From Thermoleophilum album (GTDB lineage Bacteria > Actinomycetota > Thermoleophilia > Solirubrobacterales > Thermoleophilaceae), in contig NZ_CP066171.1 in the NCBI RefSeq assembly GCF_028867705.1, positions 1,860,001 through 1,924,000 of the forward strand: DNA of 64,000 nucleotides, given 5' to 3'. Below the pieces are notes generated by a model. The model was not told the DNA's origin, searched no databases, and was given only the letters and a program-made list of their open reading frames with translations. Numbering within the stretch: the stretch's first letter is position 1; each line of letters begins with the position of its first letter. The translations under genes and the position numbers were made by a program. Below are positions 19,529 to 28,599 of this stretch, one piece after another.

Positions 19529-20065
19529 TCAGCTGATCTTCTTGACCTGGTCGAACCCGACCTCGGCCGGAGTCTCGCGGCCGAAGATCGAGACGAGCAC
19601 TTTGAGCTTGCCGGCGTCCGGGTTGATCTCGGCGACCTCGCCGGAGAAGTCCGATAGCGGGCCCGCGACGACCTTGACTTGGTCGCCGACCTTGAACTCG
19701 GCGCGCTGGCGCGGACGTTCGATGACCTCGCGCTTGAGGATACGGTCGACCTCCTGCTCGGTGAGCGGCACCGGCTTGCTGCCGGGCCCACCGACCTCAC
19801 CGACGAAGCCCATCACGCCGGGGGTCTGCCGCACGAGGCGCCAGGTGTCGTCTGTGAGCCTCATGTTGATAAGCAGGTAGCCCGGCATCGTCCGCTGTTC
19901 CTTCTGGATCTTCTGCCCGCCCTTGAGCTCCTGCACCTGCTCGGTCGGGATCACGATCTGGCGCACATTGCCTTCCTGGCGCAGCGTGCGCACGCGGTGC
20001 TCAAGGTTCTCCTTGACCTTGTTCTCGTGCCCGGAATAGGTGTTGACGGCGTACCACTTGAACAT
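19529..20065 (-). CDS. nusG: Transcription elongation/termination factor NusG
   Basis: 178 residues: an N-terminal NGN domain beginning [19 protein letters not shown], a short linker, and a C-terminal KOW domain with [20 protein letters not shown]. NusG links RNA polymerase to Rho or to the ribosome via S10. The ATG at 20065 lies 18 bases after the secE stop, the standard secE-nusG pair. Confidence 0.97.
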   Translation of the reverse strand: MFKWYAVNTYSGHENKVKENLEHRVRTLRQEGNVRQIVIPTEQVQELKGGQKIQKEQRTMPGYLLINMRLTDDTWRLVRQTPGVMGFVGEVGGPGSKPVPLTEQEVDRILKREVIERPRQRAEFKVGDQVKVVAGPLSDFSGEVAEINPDAGKLKVLVSIFGRETPAEVGFDQVKKIS

Positions 20066-20083
20066 TGATCTCGTGCGGACGGA

Positions 20084-20476
20084 CTAGAGGATGAGACGGA
20101 CGAGGCGGGAGAAGGCGGCATCGAGGAGACCGAGGTACGCCCCGGCGACGATCACAAACGCGATCACCACGCCGGTGAGCCTGACCAGCGCTTCCCGGTT
20201 GGGCCACTCGACCCGCGCGAGCTCCGCCCGGACCTCGCGCAGGAATTGTACGACTCGCGCGACGCCGCCGGTCGCTCGTGATGCGGCGGCGCCGGACACC
20301 TGGTGCTCGCTGCCTCCAGCTGCCGCGGTTTCGCGAGCCGCCCTGGCGCTCTCGGCCGGCCGGTTCCGTGCCAGCGCAGCCGTACGCTCGCCGTCACCGG
20401 TCTGCGTGCGCAGCCCCAGCTCGCGCGCGCGCCGCTGCGCCTGACGTTCCCGCGCTCGCTCGCGCTTGCCAGCCAC
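20084..20476 (-). CDS. secE: Preprotein translocase subunit SecE
   Basis: 130 residues from GTG 20476, nearly twice the size of minimal SecE. The core is at the C-terminus: FLREVRAELARVEWPNREA (about 79-97, with the conserved W-P) followed by one membrane helix. The first 75 residues are Arg/Ala-rich and low in complexity, an extension of a kind common in actinobacteria. SecE stabilises SecY in the membrane. It lies upstream of nusG. Confidence 0.93.
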   Translation of the reverse strand: MAGKRERARERQAQRRARELGLRTQTGDGERTAALARNRPAESARAARETAAAGGSEHQVSGAAASRATGGVARVVQFLREVRAELARVEWPNREALVRLTGVVIAFVIVAGAYLGLLDAAFSRLVRLIL

Positions 20477-20567
20477 GTCGCCTGCCGTCGCCTTTAAGCG
20501 CGCGCGACCGGGCGCGCGGCCGCGCCGGACTCGACAGAGCGGCAGCTCGGGAACGTACGCGCGCCGC

Positions 20568-20732
20568 TCACCGGGTTTCCTTGTGCACGGTGTGGCGCCC
20601 GCACCAACGGCAGTACTTGCGCAGCTCGATCCGGTCGGGATCGTTGCGCTTGTTCTTCTCGGTCTGGTAGTTGCGCCGCTTGCACTCTTGGCAAGCGAGC
20701 GTGACCGCTATGCGAACCTCTCCGCGGGCCAT
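20568..20732 (-). CDS. rpmG: 50S ribosomal protein L33
   Basis: 54 residues, read directly from the sequence: [17 protein letters not shown] at the start and a [10 protein letters not shown] motif near the end. The four cysteines C14, C17, C41 and C44 form the zinc-ribbon type of L33. The ATG is at 20732 and the TGA at 20568. It precedes secE by 91 bases, the usual order. The tRNA-Trp gene often found between rpmG and secE is absent. Confidence 0.95.
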   Translation of the reverse strand: MARGEVRIAVTLACQECKRRNYQTEKNKRNDPDRIELRKYCRWCGRHTVHKETR

Positions 20733-20867
20733 CTCTCCAACGACGGTAGGACGGTTACTTGACGGCGAGCAGCCGTACCGGCAGCGTACGGCAGTCTAGC
20801 GGCGGGCAGCATCCGACTGCGGTCTCTACCATCTGTAGCCTGCGCGTTGCGGATCTTGCGCGAACCC

Positions 20868-20940
<73 letters not shown>

Positions 20941-21107
20941 CTCGCTTGACGGCACGTGCCGCGAAGGACGCGCGGCGCCAACGGCCGCCCCACGTGCCCA
21001 GAAATGCAGCTCCCGCGACGGCCAAGCGCTGCACCCCGCTGACAGCGCCGGCACTGGCCCGGCCTCTCGGTGCCAGTGATCGCTAGCTACGCCTCGGGCG
21101 CGGGCAG

Positions 21108-21190
21108 TGGGGGGGGCAGGATTCGAACCTGCGTAGGCATACGCCGCCAGATTTACAGTCTGGTCCCTTTGACCGCTCGGGCACCCCCCC
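21108..21190 (-). tRNA. tRNA-Tyr (anticodon GTA)
   Basis: An 83-base class II tRNA with a long variable arm. The acceptor is seven G against seven C, the anticodon loop CTGTAAA gives GTA, the T-arm is GCAGG/CCTGC with TTCGAAT and the discriminator is A. CCA is not encoded. It lies between the sigma factor gene and the rpmG-secE-nusG group, its usual neighbourhood in actinobacteria. Confidence 0.95.
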
Positions 21191-21206
21191 GCGGTCGCGG
21201 ACGTGG

Positions 21207-21212
21207 ATTGTA
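21207..21212 (-). promoter_or_regulatory. Probable -10 box (TACAAT) for tRNA-Tyr
   Basis: TACAAT on the minus strand ends 16 bases before the first base of tRNA-Tyr, a five-of-six match to TATAAT in otherwise GC-rich sequence. No clear -35 was seen. Confidence 0.45.
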
Positions 21213-21252
21213 GGGACGTGCGTGGCGAGCGGCGCGCCCGCCGGATCGCGAG

Positions 21253-22440
<1,188 letters not shown>

Positions 22441-22580
22441 CGGCTTTCCCTCCACGGAGGGTCACCGCTTCACTCTCTACGACGTACTCCCTCTCTGTGC
22501 TGGCCCCGCACGGCGAGGCCACCGCGACACGAGTCGCGAGGAGCCGCGCCCGACCGGGGGCGGGCGTCGGGCCGGCCGGG

Positions 22581-22619
22581 AATATAACCGCACTGGCGGC
22601 TGCACGCTGTCGGTATCGT
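22581..22619. promoter_or_regulatory. Divergent promoter region of rpoD and folE2
   Basis: The only AT-rich stretch in the 187-base divergent gap is AATATAACC at 22581-22589. Read on minus it gives TATATT, a candidate -10 for rpoD with a leader of about 135 bases. On plus, TATCGT at 22614-22619 ends eight bases before the folE2 ATG, which has no ribosome-binding site, a leaderless arrangement; TATAAC at 22583 is an alternative plus-strand -10. Confidence 0.4.
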
Positions 22620-22627
22620 GCGGACAG

Positions 22628-23632
22628 ATGTCCCAGCTGCCGACCACCGACGCGCCCGACGTCCAGGCGCGACGCCCGCAGGCGACGGTGAGCCTGACGC
22701 GCGTCGGCGTCACCGGGGTAGAGAAAGTCCTGCGCATCCGCAGCAACGGCGACGAGCAGCTCTTCTACGCGCAACTCGAGTGCTTCGTCGATCTGCCGCC
22801 CGACCAAAAGGGCGCGCACATGTCGCGCTTCGAGGAGGTCGTCAATGAAGCGATCGACACCGTCGTGCTGGGCGAAGCGTTCCGCGCCGAGACACTCGCG
22901 GCGCACATCGCCGAGCGCGTGCGCGAACGGCAGGGCGGTTTGCGCGCCGAAGCTCGGATCGCCGCGCGCTACCCGATCTCGCGACCGGCGCCGGCTTCGG
23001 GTGTGCCGACGCAAGAGATCTACACGATGTTCGGTGTCGCGATCGCATCGGAGCGCGGTACGCGACGCCTAGTCGGCGTCCAGGCACAGGGGATGACGGC
23101 CTGTCCGTGCGCTCAGGAGCTGGTTCGCGATCGCGCGGAAAGAAGGCTGCGGGAAGCGGGTGTCGACGCCGCGGTCGTAGACGAGGTGTTGCGCGAGGTA
23201 CCGGTCGCGACCCACAACCAGCGTGGCATCGGCACGCTCTACATCGGAGCGGTCGAGGCGTGCCGCGAAGGAATCGAGGCGACCGACCTGCTCGAAATCG
23301 TGGAAAGCTCGATGAGCGCCGAGATTTACGAGCTCATGAAGCGCAGCGACGAGGCGCTCGTCGTCGAGCGCGCCCATCGCACCCCACGCTTCGTCGAAGA
23401 TTGCGTGCGCGAGATGGTGCGCCAGGCGGTCGCCCGCTACGAGCCGCTCGGTCCGGAGGCATTCGTATACGCGCGCCAAGAGAACCTCGAGACCATCCAC
23501 CGCCACAACGTGGTCGCCGAACGTTCGGGACTGCTCGGCGAGCTTGCGAGCGAACTCGCCGGCGAGCAGCACGTGCTACACCATGTGACGATGCGCGAGT
23601 GGCTCGAGGGTCGCGAGGCATCGACGACCTAA
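22628..23632 (+). CDS. folE2: GTP cyclohydrolase FolE2 (MptA/COG1469 type)
   Basis: 334 residues. This family converts GTP to a dihydroneopterin phosphate at the head of folate-type pterin synthesis, using zinc-independent or alternative-metal chemistry unlike FolE. The metal-binding cysteine region is GMTACPCAQE (C159, C161), and the conserved ATHNQRGIGTL and ESSMSAEIYELMKRSDEALVV segments are present (shortened here). The CPCAQ form resembles the archaeal MptA branch. The start is ATG 22628 with TATCGT eight bases upstream and no Shine-Dalgarno sequence. The reading frame continues open beyond the TAA stop. Confidence 0.9.
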   Translation: MSQLPTTDAPDVQARRPQATVSLTRVGVTGVEKVLRIRSNGDEQLFYAQLECFVDLPPDQKGAHMSRFEEVVNEAIDTVVLGEAFRAETLAAHIAERVRERQGGLRAEARIAARYPISRPAPASGVPTQEIYTMFGVAIASERGTRRLVGVQAQGMTACPCAQELVRDRAERRLREAGVDAAVVDEVLREVPVATHNQRGIGTLYIGAVEACREGIEATDLLEIVESSMSAEIYELMKRSDEALVVERAHRTPRFVEDCVREMVRQAVARYEPLGPEAFVYARQENLETIHRHNVVAERSGLLGELASELAGEQHVLHHVTMREWLEGREASTT

Positions 23633-23710
23633 CTGCACGTCCCTTTCCGCGGCCACGGCGAGCTGCCGCTCACGCTCAAGATCGCCACTCCGGCGGTCGA
23701 TCCATTCCCT

Positions 23711-24172
23711 GTGCAACTCGACGGTGCCAGGGGGGATCACGTTCCCCGCGACCTCGGCAAGGGATCGCTGACGCGCGACGCTGCCCTTTGCATCGCGCTC
23801 GTCGCTACCGCGCTGCCGTTCGCCCGTAACGCTCGCGAGGAGGTCGATCGCTGGCTGCGCGTGCTGCGGCTGAACGGGCACGCCGGCCGAGCGCTGCAGG
23901 GGCTCGGCGTCGGCGAGCTGCGGCTGCGCGCGAGCGCGGACGCAGCGGTAACGGCGCTCCCCGGCCTCGGCACCCGTGCCGTCGACCTCGTCGTCGAACG
24001 CTCGCTCGCCCACGCCGCCGCACGCGGTTCGTCGTGCGCCGACACCGGCGACGTGCTCGCCGCACTGCTCTCGACCTACGGCGAAGAGATGGAGAAGGCG
24101 CTCGCCGCGCACGGAGCGACCGTCGCGGAGGTAGAGCGACGCCTCGCGCGGCCGCTCGTCGCCCGAGGCTGA
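23711..24172 (+). CDS. Small protein with Clp N-terminal-like repeats, function unknown
   Basis: 153 residues from GTG 23711. The pattern ALxxGLGVGEL... then AVDLVVERSLAHAAARG, DVLAALLSTYGEEMEKAL and GATVAEVERRL resembles the helical repeat of Clp/Hsp100 N-terminal domains; this is my pattern reading and not a confirmed assignment. No ribosome-binding site precedes the GTG. The same frame is open from the codon right after the folE2 stop (CTG 23633), adding 26 residues (from LHVPFRGHGELPL) with coding-like third positions, so the true start may be upstream or the protein may be coupled to FolE2. Confidence 0.55.
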   Translation: MQLDGARGDHVPRDLGKGSLTRDAALCIALVATALPFARNAREEVDRWLRVLRLNGHAGRALQGLGVGELRLRASADAAVTALPGLGTRAVDLVVERSLAHAAARGSSCADTGDVLAALLSTYGEEMEKALAAHGATVAEVERRLARPLVARG

Positions 24173-24203
24173 GCGCAGGCTGTCGACCCTGACCGCAGCG
24201 CCG

Positions 24204-24761
24204 CTAGTGGCGCCGCGCATCGTCGGCGGCGCGCAGCTCGAGACGGCGACGGAAGTTGACGAAGTAGTCGACTCCCGACACGACCGTGGTCGCGACCATC
24301 GCCCACACCAGAACTTGGACAGGCAGAACGTGCGGGTCGTGCACGGCGATCAGCGCGGTGACGGCGGCTACCTGCACGATCGTTTTCGCCTTGCCGAGCA
24401 CGCTCGCGGGGATGACGACACCCTGCTGGCCGGCTGCGACGCGCAGCGCGGAGACGGCGAACTCGCGCGCGATCACCACCATCGCGACCCACGCCTCCAG
24501 CCGGTCGCGACCGACGAGCGCGAGCAGCGCCGCTACCACCAGCAACTTGTCGGCGATCGGGTCCATCACCTTGCCGAAGGTCGTGACCGCGTGGCGGGAA
24601 CGCGCGATCCACCCGTCGAGCCCGTCGGTGAGCGCGGCGAGCGCGAAGACGGCGGCTGCGATCAGCGATCCGCCTTGCGCCTCGAGCGCCAGCACCACGA
24701 CGAGCACCGGCACGAGCAAGATGCGGATCAGCGTGAGGACGTTGGGGATGTTGAGCGGCAC
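24204..24761 (-). CDS. pgsA: CDP-diacylglycerol-glycerol-3-phosphate 3-phosphatidyltransferase
   Basis: 185 residues with about five membrane helices. The CDP-alcohol phosphatidyltransferase motif reads DGLDGWIARSRHAVTTFGKV then MDPIADK, with all metal-binding aspartates in place. The N-terminal NIPNVLTLIRILLVP is typical of PgsA, which makes phosphatidylglycerophosphate. A related inositol or cardiolipin activity cannot be fully excluded. It starts at GTG 24761, 12 bases after the DUF3817 gene, in one transcript. Confidence 0.88.
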   Translation of the reverse strand: MPLNIPNVLTLIRILLVPVLVVVLALEAQGGSLIAAAVFALAALTDGLDGWIARSRHAVTTFGKVMDPIADKLLVVAALLALVGRDRLEAWVAMVVIAREFAVSALRVAAGQQGVVIPASVLGKAKTIVQVAAVTALIAVHDPHVLPVQVLVWAMVATTVVSGVDYFVNFRRRLELRAADDARRH

Positions 24762-24773
24762 CGCCCGCGTCCG

Positions 24774-25079
24774 CTAGAGGTCGACGGCGGCGCTGCGGCT
24801 CGCTGTCCGTCGGTTGCGCCAAGCGATCAGCTCGAAACCGAGTGTGCTTCCGATCGGACCGAGTGGCGAGACGGTGGCACCGAGCAACCACCAGGGAAAA
24901 AGCCCGCGTGCACAGCCGCGGGCCACCGCGATACAGAGCCCGATCCAGCCGAGACCGTGCGTCCAGCCGAGGATCGCCTCCCAACGCTCCGACAGCGAGC
25001 CGAGCCAGACGACGAGCAGGGCGGCGAACACCGCTAGTTCGGCGAGCGAGTAGATGCGAACGCGCTGGAAGTAGGACAA
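24774..25079 (-). CDS. DUF3817-family integral membrane protein
   Basis: 101 residues from TTG 25079, supported by GGAGG about ten bases upstream. It has three likely membrane helices, an HGLGWIGLC segment after the first loop and SPLGPIGSTLGFE before the third; the pattern FRVxSxAE...HG...P.GP matches DUF3817 proteins of actinobacteria. The function is unknown. It is the promoter-proximal partner of pgsA, downstream of tRNA-Thr(CGT). Confidence 0.75.
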   Translation of the reverse strand: MSYFQRVRIYSLAELAVFAALLVVWLGSLSERWEAILGWTHGLGWIGLCIAVARGCARGLFPWWLLGATVSPLGPIGSTLGFELIAWRNRRTASRSAAVDL

Positions 25080-25113
25080 AGGGGCGCCTCCGTGCGAAAG
25101 CGGTGCGCGTCGA

Positions 25114-25186
25114 AGCCGCCGGTGGGATTCGAACCCACGACCCCGCGCTTACGAGGCGCGTGCTCTGGCCACTGAGCTACGGCGGC
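25114..25186 (-). tRNA. tRNA-Thr (anticodon CGT)
   Basis: 73 bases: acceptor GCCGCCG/CGGCGGC, D-arm GCTC/GAGC, anticodon stem CGCGC/GCGCG with loop CTCGTAA (anticodon CGT, reads ACG), T-arm GTGGG/CCCAC with TTCGAAT. CCA is not encoded. The acceptor stem is identical to that of tRNA-Thr(GGT) at 20868. Confidence 0.95.
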
Positions 25187-25196
25187 GCCGCGCCGG

Positions 25197-25202
25197 AGTG
25201 TA
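25197..25202 (-). promoter_or_regulatory. Probable -10 box (TACACT) for tRNA-Thr(CGT)
   Basis: TACACT on the minus strand ends ten bases before the tRNA 5' end, matching TANNNT. It lies in the 77-base divergent gap to the DUF192 gene. Confidence 0.4.
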
Positions 25203-25263
25203 GCCCGCCTGCGCGCCGATCCCCGGGGCGAAGAGCGCGGCGGCCGGGCTTTTCGAGGGTGCG

Positions 25264-25773
25264 ATGGCGGAGACACCGAGCAAGAGCCAGCGAAAGCGAC
25301 CGGGGGCAGAGCGCGATCGTGCCTTCCCCACGGCGCAAGGGCGCCCCCCGAGTGCGCGACCGAGCGGCGCCAGCGAGCTGCCCTGCTGGCTGCGCGGTGC
25401 ACCGACGGTGAAGGTCGAGGGCTTCACCCTGGCGCTCGCGCTGACGCCACTGCGGCGCGCTCTCGGACTGACGGGAGTGGCGCTGCTGCCCGACGGTTGG
25501 GGGCTCGTGCTCGCACCGTGCGCGAGCGTCCACACGTTGACGTTGCGCTGCGCGATCGATGTCGTCTTCGCAGACCAAGCGGGAGCCGTGCTGCAGATAT
25601 ACGCGGACGTTCCGCCGCGAAGGCTGCGCGCCGCACGGGGAGCGGCGTTCTGCGTCGAGTGCCGCGCCGGCGAGGCGCGACGCCTAGTTGCGAGCGGTGG
25701 CTGCCGCGAGATCGCGCGCGCACTCAAGCGAGAGCGCTTCGAGCGCGACGTCCTCAGCCGGGTTCAGCGCTAG
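25264..25773 (+). CDS. DUF192 (UPF0127) family protein
   Basis: 169 residues from ATG 25264 with GAGG seven bases upstream. The family core is GLVLAPCASVHTLTLRCAIDVVFAD followed later by DVPPRR and AAFCVECRAGEA (shown in parts). The usual lipoprotein or signal peptide is missing; instead there is a basic, proline-rich N-terminus of about 45 residues. The function is unknown; archaeal members bind small ligands. The last 90 bases overlap the 3' end of holB on the other strand. Confidence 0.8.
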   Translation: MAETPSKSQRKRPGAERDRAFPTAQGRPPSARPSGASELPCWLRGAPTVKVEGFTLALALTPLRRALGLTGVALLPDGWGLVLAPCASVHTLTLRCAIDVVFADQAGAVLQIYADVPPRRLRAARGAAFCVECRAGEARRLVASGGCREIARALKRERFERDVLSRVQR

Positions 25774-26805
25774 GGCGAGGCGCGTCCGCTCGACGCGCTC
25801 GGCAGCCCGAGCGAAAGCGAGCGGGCCGCTCGCCGTATGCTGTGCGACCTCGCGCGCCACTTGCGAGAGCGGCAGCTCGTCGCCGCACCCGGCCGCCGCG
25901 AGCGCCAAGTCGCGCAGCAACGCGGCGGCCAGAAACAGCACAAAGCCAAGGGCTTCGCTGCGCGCGCGCCGCTCTTCGCGCCTCGCCACCTCCGCTGCTT
26001 GACGTTCGAGCGCGCGCTTGGCTCGCCCGCTTCCCTCCGCGATCTCCTCGAAGCGGGCGAGCACCTCGGAGCGTGCCTGCTCGGCGCGCTGTGTGGCGTG
26101 CTCCTGAACATCGAGGAGCGGCGCGTCCTCGACGTCGCCGCGCAGCCACGCCGCCACTAGCCCTTGCGCCAAACGCAGCGCCTGCTCGCCCTCCCCGCTG
26201 GCCAGCCTGCGCGCCCGCTCGAGATTGCCGAAGGCGAGGTGGGCGCACTCGCGCGCCTTCTCCGCAGCGACGCCGTCGGCGCGCAGGCGTTCCTCGATCA
26301 CAGGGCGGGGCAGAGGCTCGAAGCGCACCTGGCGGCAGCGCGACACCACCGTCGGCAACAGCCGACCGAGGAAATCGGTGACTAGCACGAAGTAGGCGTA
26401 GGGCGGCGGCTCCTCGAGCGTCTTGAGCAGGCGATTGGCGACGTCGGCGCTCATCGTCTCGGCGCGCTCGATCACGAAGACGCGGTGGGCACCGAGTAGC
26501 GGTGTCTGTCCAGCTTGGGCGACGACGGGCTCGGCGACATCCTCGACGCGCATCGCGTGAGCGCCGGTCGGTACGACCCAGGTGAGGTCGGGGTGAGAGC
26601 CGACGAGCGCGTGGCGCCGCGCCGCATCGGGATCTCTCGCCCCGCTCGCGAGTAGCTCGGCGGCGAAAAGGCGCGCGCACTCGCGCTTGCCCGTGCCGCC
26701 CGGCCCGTAGAAGACGTAGGCATGCACCGGTCCGTGGGCGAGGTCGTGGAGCAGCACTGCACGGGCGTGCGGCTGGTGGGCGAGCGCCGACGCGAGCGCC
26801 GCCAC
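25684..26805 (-). CDS. holB: DNA polymerase III subunit delta-prime (clamp-loader ATPase-like)
   Basis: 373 residues from GTG 26805, two bases after the tmk stop, with GGGAGGGAGAG as ribosome-binding site. A P-loop GPGGTGKRE lies near residues 32-40 and the SRC motif (VVSRCRQVRF), which completes a neighbour's ATPase site in the clamp loader, is intact. The cysteines of the usual zinc module are missing. The long C-terminal half is Arg/Glu/Ala-rich and helical. A tmk-holB pair is a standard arrangement. Confidence 0.88.
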   Translation of the reverse strand: MAALASALAHQPHARAVLLHDLAHGPVHAYVFYGPGGTGKRECARLFAAELLASGARDPDAARRHALVGSHPDLTWVVPTGAHAMRVEDVAEPVVAQAGQTPLLGAHRVFVIERAETMSADVANRLLKTLEEPPPYAYFVLVTDFLGRLLPTVVSRCRQVRFEPLPRPVIEERLRADGVAAEKARECAHLAFGNLERARRLASGEGEQALRLAQGLVAAWLRGDVEDAPLLDVQEHATQRAEQARSEVLARFEEIAEGSGRAKRALERQAAEVARREERRARSEALGFVLFLAAALLRDLALAAAGCGDELPLSQVAREVAQHTASGPLAFARAAERVERTRLALALNPAEDVALEALSLECARDLAAATARN

Positions 26806-26807
26806 CG

Positions 26808-27515
26808 CTAGCTCTCCCTCCCCCGCTGTGGCGCCGGCGCGTGGTCGCCGGGTGCAGCGGCTGCGCGCTCCCCGGCGGCAGGAGTGGCACCGCGCGCTGC
26901 CGATCCCCTCGCGCGCACGGCGAGGAGCTCCTGCACCTTTCGCAGCACGAACTCGTGCACGGCAGTGACCGGCCGGTCGGCCGCTACCCGCACGAACCGC
27001 TCGGGGAAGCGGCGGGCGAGCTCCTCGTAGCCGTCGGCCACAGCGCGCTGCAAGCGCATCCCCTCGCTCTCGAAACGATCGCTCTCGCCGGCGCGTGCCG
27101 CCGCGGCGCTCGGATCGACAGCAAGCAAGAACGTCACGTCGGGTCGCAGACCCTCGAGCGCGAAGTCGTTGATCGCGAGCACGCGGTCGATGCCGAGGCC
27201 GCGTGCGGCACCCTGGTATGCGAGCGAGGAGTCGATAAAGCGGTCGCACACCACCACGCGGCCGGCAGCGAGCGCGGGACGCACCACTTCGACAGCGAGC
27301 TGGGCGCGCGCAGCTGCGAAGAGCAGCGCTTCGGCATGGGCGTCGAGCGCCACCGCCGCGTCCTTGAGCAGTGCCCGCAGCCGTTCGCCAAGGGCGGTAC
27401 CGCCGGGCTCGCGCACGAGTACGGCGCGGTCGCCGAGCGCCTGGGCGAGCAGACGCGCCTGCGTCGTCTTGCCCGAGCGATCGACGCCCTCGAAACTGAC
27501 GAAGAGACCGCCCAC
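26808..27515 (-). CDS. tmk: Thymidylate kinase
   Basis: 235 residues from GTG 27515. It phosphorylates dTMP to dTDP. P-loop EGVDRSGKTT (9-18), the DRFIDSSLAYQG motif with the dTMP-binding arginine, and the LID-like AGESDRFE are present. The last ~35 residues (after LLAVRARGS) are Ala/Pro/Arg-rich and outside the fold. A TACGGT hexamer lies eight bases before the GTG with no Shine-Dalgarno sequence, which suggests leaderless transcription. It is divergent from the epimerase gene and upstream of holB. Confidence 0.93.
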   Translation of the reverse strand: MGGLFVSFEGVDRSGKTTQARLLAQALGDRAVLVREPGGTALGERLRALLKDAAVALDAHAEALLFAAARAQLAVEVVRPALAAGRVVVCDRFIDSSLAYQGAARGLGIDRVLAINDFALEGLRPDVTFLLAVDPSAAAARAGESDRFESEGMRLQRAVADGYEELARRFPERFVRVAADRPVTAVHEFVLRKVQELLAVRARGSAARGATPAAGERAAAAPGDHAPAPQRGRES

Positions 27516-27523
27516 CGCGGCTG

Positions 27524-27559
27524 ACCGTACCAGCGCGGTAAATGGCACGCGGATAGCAT
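27524..27559. promoter_or_regulatory. Divergent -10 boxes for tmk and the epimerase gene
   Basis: In the 55-base divergent gap, TACGGT (minus, 27529-27524) ends eight bases before the tmk GTG, and TAGCAT (plus, 27554-27559) ends 11 bases before the epimerase ATG. Neither start has a ribosome-binding site, so both mRNAs may be leaderless or nearly so. Confidence 0.45.
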
Positions 27560-27570
27560 GGGCGCCCGCG

Positions 27571-28506
27571 ATGCGTGTGCTCGTTACCGGTGGCGCCGGC
27601 TTCATCGGCTCTAACCTCGTCGATGCGCTCCTTGCGCGCGGCGACGAGGTAGCGGTGGTCGACAACTTGTCGACCGGTCGCCGCTCGAATCTGGACCAGG
27701 CGTTGGCGGCCGGCGCCCGCCTCTACGAGGTCGACATTTGCGACCGCCAGGCGCTCGCGCGGACTTTCGCCGAAGCGCGCCCCGAAGTGGTCTTCCATCT
27801 GGCCGCGCAGATCGATGTCCGCAAGTCGACCGCCGATCCCGCGTTCGACGCCCGTGTCAACGTCGAAGGCACGATCAACGTGCTCGAAGCGGCACGGGCG
27901 GTAGGGGCGCGGCGCGTCGTCAACAGCTCGACGGGGGGTGCCATCTACGGCGAGGGAAAGATCCTGCCGGCGCCCGAGGACCATCCGGTCGCACCCGAAG
28001 CGCCTTACGGCCAGTCGAAGTTCGCAGCCGAGGGGTATTGCGAGCTCTTTCGCCGCCTCTACGGCATCTCGACCGTTTCGCTGCGCTACGGCAACGTGTA
28101 CGGCCCGCGCCAGGATCCGCTCGGAGAGGCCGGGGTGATCGCGATCTTCTGCGGCCGCCTCGTCGCCGGCGAACGACCGACCGTTTACGGCGACGGGTTG
28201 CAGACGCGCGACTACGTCTATGTCGCCGACGTCGTCGAAGCCAACCTGCGCGCCGCTGACGCTGAGTGCGTCGGCGCCTTCAACATCGGCACTGGCAAGC
28301 AGACGACGGTGCTCGAGCTCGTCGAGGCGCTCCGCCCGCACGCGACCGCGCCCTTCGATCCCGACCACAAGCCCGAGCGTCTCGGCGAAGTGCGCCATAT
28401 CGCGCTCGATTCGACGCGCGCCGAGCGCGAACTGGGCTGGCGAGCGAGGACCACGCTCGCCGACGGTCTGGCGCGAACGCTCGCTGCTGTGCGGGTCGCC
28501 CACTGA
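27571..28506 (+). CDS. NAD-dependent epimerase, UDP-glucose 4-epimerase-like
   Basis: 311 residues, extended SDR family. It has NAD-binding GGAGFIG (7-13), the catalytic SST near 125, Y146 and K150 (YGQSK), and RYGNVYGPRQDP in the substrate domain. Such enzymes interconvert UDP-glucose and UDP-galactose or their N-acetyl or uronate forms; the exact substrate is not readable. It may feed the polysaccharide region that starts 4 kb downstream. The start is ATG 27571. Confidence 0.85.
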   Translation: MRVLVTGGAGFIGSNLVDALLARGDEVAVVDNLSTGRRSNLDQALAAGARLYEVDICDRQALARTFAEARPEVVFHLAAQIDVRKSTADPAFDARVNVEGTINVLEAARAVGARRVVNSSTGGAIYGEGKILPAPEDHPVAPEAPYGQSKFAAEGYCELFRRLYGISTVSLRYGNVYGPRQDPLGEAGVIAIFCGRLVAGERPTVYGDGLQTRDYVYVADVVEANLRAADAECVGAFNIGTGKQTTVLELVEALRPHATAPFDPDHKPERLGEVRHIALDSTRAERELGWRARTTLADGLARTLAAVRVAH

Positions 28507-28516
28507 GACTGCGAAT

Positions 28517-28555
28517 CCGTCCGGAGGGGGAGCCATGATCGACGCCCCCGGACGG
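28517..28555 (+). repeat. Inverted repeat upstream of nrdJ
   Basis: Bases 28517-28524 and 28526-28528 pair with 28545-28555, about 11 base pairs with a single bulged A at 28525. No T-run follows, so it is not a clear terminator for the epimerase gene. It hides a GGAGG site in its left arm, directly ahead of a short open frame. Confidence 0.5.
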
Positions 28556-28594
28556 TCGATGGGAACGTACGCTAGCTTCAGGCAGGAGGGGTGA
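28535..28594 (+). CDS. Possible 19-residue leader peptide ahead of nrdJ
   Basis: ATG 28535 is preceded by GGAGGGGG at good distance and opens a 19-codon frame (MIDAPGRSMGTYASFRQEG) that ends with TGA at 28592-28594, five bases before the nrdJ ATG and overlapping the nrdJ ribosome-binding region. Translation of it could open or occlude the nrdJ start. If the TACGCT hexamer at 28568 is the real -10, the peptide would not be on the mRNA. Confidence 0.3.
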   Translation: MIDAPGRSMGTYASFRQEG

Positions 28595-28599
28595 ACGAG

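Noticed and set aside
20477-20567. tRNA-Trp between rpmG and secE
   Set aside because: The 90-base gap lacks a T-arm TTCGA motif and cannot fold into a cloverleaf.
28507-28599. Cobalamin riboswitch before nrdJ
   Set aside because: The gap is only 93 bases, too short, and no B12-box-like sequence is visible.
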